From: Bacteroidota bacterium
GTDB taxonomy: Bacteria > Bacteroidota > Ignavibacteria > UBA10030 > UBA8401
Assembly: GCA_030824175.1 (NCBI GenBank)
Contig: JAVBYH010000338.1
Span: 1 to 11,078 of the forward strand
Length of the DNA: 11,078 bases
Reading direction: 5' to 3'
Shown piece after piece: positions 7,182-11,078 of the stretch. Under the pieces are notes generated by a model that did no database searches, was not told the origin of the DNA, and worked only from the letters and a program-made list of their open reading frames with translations. Position numbers and translations under genes: made by a program. Every line of letters begins with the position of its first letter. Position 1 is the first letter of the stretch.

Positions 7182-8222
7182 TTATTGTGCGATAATGAGA
7201 GGCAGTGATGCGATAAATTGATTGTTGACGATGTCGAACCGCGGTTCGTCCGCTTCCAGGAACGCGTAGCGCTTACGGAGATTCGACAGTCCGACTCCCG
7301 TCGAGTCGCGTTTCCCATGCTTCGGCTGGAAGTTGTTCGTGACCGTAAGCCACCCGTCCGCGCTTTCGATGCGGATGGACAACGGCGCATCCTCGGAGAC
7401 GCAGTTGTGCTTGAAAGCGTTCTCGAGCACCGTCTGGAGCGACAGCGGAGGAACGAGCCGGTCGAGATGCTCGCCCGCGATCCGGACATCGACGGTGACC
7501 GAATGTTCGAACCGGATGTCCAGAAGATAGAGATACGACCGCGCGAATTCAAGCTCCCTCGAAAGCTCCACGACCGGCAGTTCGATCACTTCAAGCGTGT
7601 ACCGGTACACCGACGCGAACGCGTCGATGAAGCGTTCCGCCCGCTCCGCATCCTTCCGCAGCAGGGACGAGAGCACGTTGAGACTGTTGAACATGAAGTG
7701 CGGGTCCAATTGCGTCTTCAACACTTCAAACCTGATCCGCGAATTCTCGCGCTCCAACGCCTCGGCTTTCTCTCTCGCTTCACGCGTCCGCGTGTGCGAC
7801 AGGACCGCCTCGACAACCGCGATGACGATAAGGTTCACCACCACCGTGATGACAGCGTTGCCGATGATGTTCTTCCAGAGCCCGTCCCTGTACGGGGCGA
7901 GCTGCTGGACGAGCACGGTGATCGCCGCACCGAATACGGCGCCGATCGCCGCGGCGGAGACCACTTCAACCGAGAGACGCGCGGCGAACCGCGTCTCCCA
8001 CTCGAGAGACCGGTCGAGCCTGTGCACGAGCGCCTCGTCCGCCATGATGATGGCAAGAGCCGCGGGAGCGCTCATCACCGTGCCGAAGGCGAGGCGGAAC
8101 AGGAACGCGGCGATGCCGCCCAGTGCGATGTATCCCGTGGCGTTGTTATACAGGATGATCGCCGTCTGAACGGCCGCCGCAAAGGCGATAATATGGAAAA
8201 TGTATCGGCGTGTAAAGGACAT
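7182..8222 (-). CDS. LytS/YehU-type sensor histidine kinase
   Basis: This 346-residue inner-membrane kinase phosphorylates itself and then the adjacent LytTR regulator. Four hydrophobic segments (about 8-25, 31-60, 84-107 and 119-141) fill the N-terminal part, with very short loops and no evident extracellular sensor domain. A charged, coiled-coil-like linker (about 142-168) leads to the His_kinase domain, with phosphoacceptor H175 in QLDPHFMFNSLN. The ATP-binding part has ENAFKHN (267-273) and the glycine motif GVGLSNLRKRY (309-319). This is the LytS class, which differs from classical HisKA kinases. ATG 8222 is used. No Shine-Dalgarno sequence is visible, which is common in Bacteroidota. 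The barrel gene ends 39 bases upstream, suggesting one operon. The signal is unknown; the helices may sense a membrane-associated or small hydrophobic cue. Confidence 0.92.
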   Translation of the reverse strand: MSFTRRYIFHIIAFAAAVQTAIILYNNATGYIALGGIAAFLFRLAFGTVMSAPAALAIIMADEALVHRLDRSLEWETRFAARLSVEVVSAAAIGAVFGAAITVLVQQLAPYRDGLWKNIIGNAVITVVVNLIVIAVVEAVLSHTRTREAREKAEALERENSRIRFEVLKTQLDPHFMFNSLNVLSSLLRKDAERAERFIDAFASVYRYTLEVIELPVVELSRELEFARSYLYLLDIRFEHSVTVDVRIAGEHLDRLVPPLSLQTVLENAFKHNCVSEDAPLSIRIESADGWLTVTNNFQPKHGKRDSTGVGLSNLRKRYAFLEADEPRFDIVNNQFIASLPLIIAQ

Positions 8223-8261
8223 AAGAATGGTGATAATGTAAGAAAATCCCGCGAAAAATGC

Positions 8262-8867
8262 TTAAAAGGTCCACGTCACGCCGGCCGCGGCCGAGACATA
8301 GCGCAGGTCGATGTCCGTCGTGTTGGGGCCGACAGTAACGGAGCGCGACAGGGAGCTGTAGCGGACGCCCGGGGTGAGATGAACGCGGCCGCTCAGCGGT
8401 ATGTCGATGCCGCCCTCAACCTGCCAGCCAAGGCCGTGTTTCGAGTCTGTAATGATGTCGCCTTCTGTGTCTTCGATCTCGATGTGATTGTAGATGCCCC
8501 CCGCCTTCAGCACATAGCTCAGCGTCGAGATGCCGAGCGGATGAACGAATTGCAGGCCGAACGTATATCCGGTTTCCTCGAAATCCATCTCCGCTCCCGC
8601 GAATGAGACCTCGACGGGAAATTTATTCCATCCCCAGCCGGCATACGCCGCGAGGTGAGGCATGAACCGGTATGCGAATTTTCCTTCGAAGCCGAGACCG
8701 GTGCCCGCATCCGCGTCTCCAAGTGTTCCGGATGCGAACGAGACGCCCGTGCGGAACTCGAAGCTCAACGGGCCCGAGTCGGCGCCGGCTGTGGTTGTGT
8801 GCTTGTCCTGCGCCGAGAGTGAGACTGTCATGGTCAGGAGGAGTGCGATGATAATCGTCTGTTTCAT
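8262..8867 (-). CDS. Small outer-membrane beta-barrel protein
   Basis: This protein has 201 residues. Residues 1-19 form a signal peptide (IIIALLLTM core, cut after SLSA, leaving an N-terminal Gln). The rest shows alternating strands typical of 8-stranded OmpX/OmpW-like barrels (FEFRTGVSFA, YAGWGWNKF, YTFGLQFVHPLG, VTPGVRYSSL-like segments) and ends in Phe (VTWTF), the usual C-terminal signal for barrel assembly. AAGGA lies 6 bases before ATG 8867. It is first in a likely operon with the histidine kinase and response regulator and has the best promoter candidate in the window. That position suggests it may be linked to sensing or be controlled by the pair, but this is inference. No binding or enzymatic role can be read from the sequence. 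I recognise the fold class, not a named protein. Confidence 0.8.
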   Translation of the reverse strand: MKQTIIIALLLTMTVSLSAQDKHTTTAGADSGPLSFEFRTGVSFASGTLGDADAGTGLGFEGKFAYRFMPHLAAYAGWGWNKFPVEVSFAGAEMDFEETGYTFGLQFVHPLGISTLSYVLKAGGIYNHIEIEDTEGDIITDSKHGLGWQVEGGIDIPLSGRVHLTPGVRYSSLSRSVTVGPNTTDIDLRYVSAAAGVTWTF

Positions 8868-8885
8868 TGTCGTTCCTTATTCTGT

Positions 8886-8901
8886 TGTTGTATTGTTGTA
8901 T
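8886..8901. repeat. 8-base tandem repeat in the leader of the barrel operon
   Basis: TGTTGTAT is repeated twice without a gap (8886-8893 and 8894-8901). It lies between the promoter candidate and the start of the barrel gene, so it would be transcribed as an unstructured A/C-rich leader on the minus strand. It may be a translation enhancer, a regulator site or chance. Confidence 0.5.
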
Positions 8902-8930
8902 GTGTTGGGATGTCATGCAGCGTTCACGCA

Positions 8931-8961
8931 CAAAAATACATCCGCGGGGAGGAAAATAAAA
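8931..8961 (-). promoter_or_regulatory. Bacteroidota-type promoter of the barrel-kinase-regulator operon
   Basis: On the minus strand TATTTTTG (8931-8938) is a perfect match to the Bacteroidota -7 element TAnnTTTG. A T-rich stretch about 19-20 bases upstream (8958-8962) is in the place of the -33 element TTTG but only partly matches it. The start would be near 8924, giving a leader of about 56 bases before ATG 8867. Confidence 0.55.
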
Positions 8962-8990
8962 ATGAAAGGCGACGAATGCGTTTTGGGGGC

Positions 8991-9017
8991 GGATGAACCG
9001 GTATCAGGCGGGATGAA
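8991..9017. repeat. Direct repeat GGATGAA, period 20, in the divergent spacer
   Basis: GGATGAA is found at 8991-8997 and 9011-9017, exactly 20 bases apart, each with a G/C-rich left flank. The pair lies upstream of both the barrel operon and the GH88 gene. Spacing close to two helical turns is what paired-site regulators such as LytTR proteins use, but the sequence does not match a LytTR consensus that I know. Confidence 0.3.
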
Positions 9018-9028
9018 AGCGGCCGCAG

Positions 9029-9063
9029 ATTGCGTGCATTCCTTGTTTCTCAGGTTATATTTC
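9029..9063 (+). promoter_or_regulatory. Weak promoter candidate for the GH88 gene
   Basis: On the plus strand TATATTTC (9056-9063) matches TAnnTTTG except at the last base. ATTG (9029-9032) lies upstream at a slightly long spacing of 23 bases. The leader would be about 40 bases. Other pairings in this AT-rich stretch, such as TTGTTT with TTAATT 17 bases on, fit nearly as well, so the exact boxes are uncertain. The rest of the 244-base divergent spacer (8868-9111) holds no gene that I can support. Confidence 0.3.
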
Positions 9064-9111
9064 GTTTAATTTATCAAACACACAAAATTACTCACAGCGT
9101 CCGATACCAGA

Positions 9112-10299
9112 ATGATATCCTCAAAAACGTTCTTCTTCCTCGCCGCCGTGGCGGCCTGCCTGATGGCACCGCACATGCGCGCACAATCCACCGTCTCCCC
9201 CGTCGAGAAGGCGCTCGCGTTCTCTCAGAAACAGCTCAAGGCCACCGTGCTGTCGATGCCCGATATGCTGAAGCTCCCGCGCAGCACGAAATCCAACGGT
9301 TCGTGGGACACGGTGCCGCCCGAGGATTGGACGAGCGGATTCTTCCCGGGCTGCCTGTGGAAGATGTACGAAGTGTCGAAGGACACGTTCTTTCTCGGGG
9401 CGGCACAGCGGTGGACTGAGGTGCTCGAGGCGCAGCAGTACAACCTGACGACGCACGATCTCGGCTTCATGCTCAACGACAGCTACGGCGAGGGCAACCG
9501 CCTCGTGCCGAACGAACATTACAAGCGCGTACTGCTGCAGACCGCGCAGACACTCGCCTCGCGCTTCAATCCCCGCGTCGGCTGCACGCTGTCGTGGTCG
9601 TTCGGACGGTGGCAGTTCCCCGTCATCATAGACAACATGATGAACCTCGAATTGCTCTTCTGGGCTGCGAAAAACGGAGGGGATCCGAAACTGGCGGAGA
9701 TGGCCGTGTCGCACGGATTGAGGACGATGACAACGCATGTGCGCGCCGACGGCAGCACATATCATTTGGTTGATTTCGACACGCTCACGGGGAATGTGTT
9801 GAAGAAACAGACCGTGCAGGGATTCGCGGACGAATCCGCGTGGGCGCGCGGACAGGCATGGGCCGTGTACGGCTTCACGGCAGCGTATCGTGAAAGCAGG
9901 GATGTACGATTCCTCGCAACGGCCGAGCGGACGGCCGATTTCTTCATTAAACACCTTCCCGCCGATCATGTGCCGTACTGGGATTTCCGATCGACCGCCA
10001 TACCCAACGATCACCGGGATGTATCGGCGGCCGCGATCGCCTCGAGCGCCTTGTTCGAACTCTGCACGCTCACCACGGACACCAAGCGCGCCTCCGCGTA
10101 TCTCGCGGCGGCGAAGAACATGCTCTTCGCGCTTTGTGTGCCGCCGTATCTTGCCGAAGGCACCGCGTCCAAGGCGATGCTTAACCACGCCGTCGGACAC
10201 AAACCGGGGGGCACGGAGATCGACGTCTCGATCATCTACGCCGATTATTACTTCCTCGAGGCGATCAATAGGTTCAAGGCATCTCAGACGGCACGATAG
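9112..10299 (+). CDS. Exported GH88 unsaturated glucuronyl hydrolase
   Basis: The enzyme removes the 4,5-unsaturated uronic acid that polysaccharide lyases leave at the non-reducing end of oligosaccharides from glycosaminoglycans, ulvan, gellan or similar polymers. The 395 residues match the GH88 (alpha6/alpha6 barrel) length. The two Asp residues that correspond to the catalytic pair known from Bacillus UGL appear as D116 (HDLGF) and D174 (DNMMNL). ESAWARGQAWAVYG (241-254) and DVSIIYADYYFLEA near the C-terminus are strong family markers. A signal peptide (residues 1-24, FFFLAAVAACLM core, cut near MRA-Q) places it in the periplasm or outside. ATG 9112 gives this signal, although no clear ribosome site precedes it. 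It is alone on its strand, with no lyase, sulfatase or SusC/D pair in view, so the polymer is unknown. GH105 is a related but less likely family. Confidence 0.9.
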   Translation: MISSKTFFFLAAVAACLMAPHMRAQSTVSPVEKALAFSQKQLKATVLSMPDMLKLPRSTKSNGSWDTVPPEDWTSGFFPGCLWKMYEVSKDTFFLGAAQRWTEVLEAQQYNLTTHDLGFMLNDSYGEGNRLVPNEHYKRVLLQTAQTLASRFNPRVGCTLSWSFGRWQFPVIIDNMMNLELLFWAAKNGGDPKLAEMAVSHGLRTMTTHVRADGSTYHLVDFDTLTGNVLKKQTVQGFADESAWARGQAWAVYGFTAAYRESRDVRFLATAERTADFFIKHLPADHVPYWDFRSTAIPNDHRDVSAAAIASSALFELCTLTTDTKRASAYLAAAKNMLFALCVPPYLAEGTASKAMLNHAVGHKPGGTEIDVSIIYADYYFLEAINRFKASQTAR

Positions 10300-10314
10300 G
10301 ACGCGCCGCCATAC

Positions 10315-11078
10315 TCAGTGCGCCGCGGCCGATGCTGCAAGCGGCGCCGTCTGCTCCCACCACCGCGCGGTTGTCGTCGAGTCGGTGATCGGCATTTTCG
10401 CGCCGATCATCGGATGAAGCACCTTCACTCCACGGCGGCTGCTCTCCGCCGTGACTCGATTTATCGGTTCGTCCCATGCATGGAAAGCGAGCGTGAACTT
10501 GCCCCAGTGCACAGGGACGAACGCCCTGGCCCGCACATCCTGCGCCGCGCGGACGGTCTCCTCGGGATTCATGTGGATGTATTTCCACGCCTCGTTGAAC
10601 TGGCCGCATTCGATCACTGCGAGATCGAACGGACCGAACCTGTTCCCTATCTCCGCGAAGTGGGGACCGTAGCCCCCGTCGCCGCTGATGAAGATCTTCT
10701 TCGACGGCGTGCGCAGCACGAACGACGCCCAGAGCGTCTTGTTCCGCGTGAAGCTGCGGCCTGAAAAATGTCTTGCCGTCGTCACATCCACGAAGAATCC
10801 GTCATGCAGGTCCACCGCCTCATTCCAATCCTTCTCCGCAATAAAGTCCGGATCGAAACCCCATTCTTCGAGATGCGAACCGACCCCGAGCCCCGTGACG
10901 ATACGCTTGATGCGCGGGCGCAGTTGCGTGAGCGTCTCATAATCCAGATGGTCCCAATGATCATGTGTGATGAGGAGCAGATCGATCTCGGGGATGTCGG
11001 CGGGCGTGTATGCATCGCTGCCGGGATAACTCTTGTTCGTGAACGACACCGGCGAGGCGCTGCCGCTCAGCACCGGAT
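10315..11078 (-). CDS. Metallo-beta-lactamase-fold hydrolase (UlaG/NAPE-PLD-like), N-terminus missing
   Basis: The frame is open to the right edge, so the start lies outside the window; a GTG at 11073 is only an internal codon. About 254 residues are visible. Counting that GTG as residue 1, the metal motif THDHWDH gives H37, H39, D41 and H42, followed by H102 (ARHFSG), D132 (SGDGGYG) and H189 (PVHWGKF), a complete two-metal centre. PVLSGSASP at the edge is the usual segment that follows the first strands in UlaG/NAPE-PLD-like hydrolases, so roughly 80-120 residues may be missing. These enzymes cleave lactones, phosphodiesters or phospholipid head groups; the substrate cannot be read here. The stop codon is 15 bases from the end of the converging GH88 gene, with no clear terminator between them. 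Confidence 0.87.
   Translation of the reverse strand, partial: PVLSGSASPVSFTNKSYPGSDAYTPADIPEIDLLLITHDHWDHLDYETLTQLRPRIKRIVTGLGVGSHLEEWGFDPDFIAEKDWNEAVDLHDGFFVDVTTARHFSGRSFTRNKTLWASFVLRTPSKKIFISGDGGYGPHFAEIGNRFGPFDLAVIECGQFNEAWKYIHMNPEETVRAAQDVRARAFVPVHWGKFTLAFHAWDEPINRVTAESSRRGVKVLHPMIGAKMPITDSTTTARWWEQTAPLAASAAAH

Noticed and set aside
7181..7552. In-frame upstream extension of the response regulator into the kinase gene
   Set aside because: The extension is Ser/Arg-rich out-of-frame kinase sequence. The receiver domain begins exactly at the ATG at 7180.
7218..8606. Long open frame of 462 codons on the plus strand, antisense to the histidine kinase and barrel gene
   Set aside because: It mirrors two genes with strong family motifs, its product is dominated by Arg, Asp, Glu and Val as expected from an antisense frame in GC-rich DNA, it spans two genes and the gap between them, and it shows no domain.
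9121..10200. Open frame of 359 codons on the minus strand, antisense to the GH88 gene
   Set aside because: The plus-strand frame has complete GH88 motifs and a signal peptide. The antisense product is Arg-rich low-information sequence without a recognisable motif.
10300..10314. Bidirectional terminator between the convergent GH88 and metallo-hydrolase genes
   Set aside because: The spacer is only 15 bases; GCGCC repeats nearby are direct rather than inverted, and there is no T-run on either strand.
1..11078. CRISPR arrays, insertion sequences, attachment sites, phage genes, rRNA or tRNA
   Set aside because: No regularly spaced repeats, transposase or integrase motifs, or RNA gene signatures were seen on either strand.

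Overview
The window is a dense, GC-rich chromosomal stretch. The best taxonomic clue is the secreted protease at 3810-6317. Its C-terminus carries the NYPNPFNPST-type sorting domain of the type IX secretion system (T9SS), which is found in the Bacteroidota/Ignavibacteria/Chlorobiota (FCB) bacteria. A textbook Bacteroidota-type -7 element (TAnnTTTG) in front of the outer-membrane gene at 8262-8867, a LytS/LytTR regulatory pair and several small beta-barrel proteins fit the same group. The high GC content suggests an Ignavibacteria-like or uncultivated FCB lineage rather than a typical AT-rich Bacteroides or Flavobacterium. I cannot assign a genus.

Layout, right to left along the minus strand. 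From about 8.87 kb down to 0.6 kb seven genes run in one direction: a small outer-membrane beta-barrel protein (8262-8867), a four-helix LytS-type histidine kinase (7182-8222), a LytTR response regulator one base further on (6425-7180), a T9SS-exported M6-type zinc metalloprotease (3810-6317), a lipoprotein glycerophosphodiester phosphodiesterase (2621-3796), a zinc-dependent polyol/alcohol dehydrogenase (1593-2612) and a PfkB-family fructokinase-like kinase (625-1596). After a 143-base gap another outer-membrane protein begins and runs off the left edge (1-481). Spacing and promoter candidates suggest three transcription units: barrel-kinase-regulator; protease-phosphodiesterase-dehydrogenase-sugar kinase; and the left-edge outer-membrane protein.

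Right part. At 9112-10299, divergent from the above and on the plus strand, is a GH88-family unsaturated glucuronyl hydrolase with a signal peptide. It converges on a metallo-beta-lactamase-fold hydrolase (10315 to the right edge) that lacks its N-terminus.

How the genes may work together (inference). The dehydrogenase and kinase overlap by ATGA and look like a two-step polyol route: polyol to ketose, then ketose to ketose phosphate, for example sorbitol to fructose to fructose 6-phosphate. The phosphodiesterase would release alcohol and glycerol phosphate from glycerophosphodiesters in the cell envelope. The protease and GH88 enzyme degrade external polymers. The LytS/LytTR pair could control its own operon and possibly the protease operon, but no binding site is proven. 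No mobile element, CRISPR array, tRNA or rRNA was seen, and I did not find a clearly new defence or signalling system. The most unusual points are the gene combination, the fused N-terminal domain of the phosphodiesterase, and two promoter candidates of nearly identical design.
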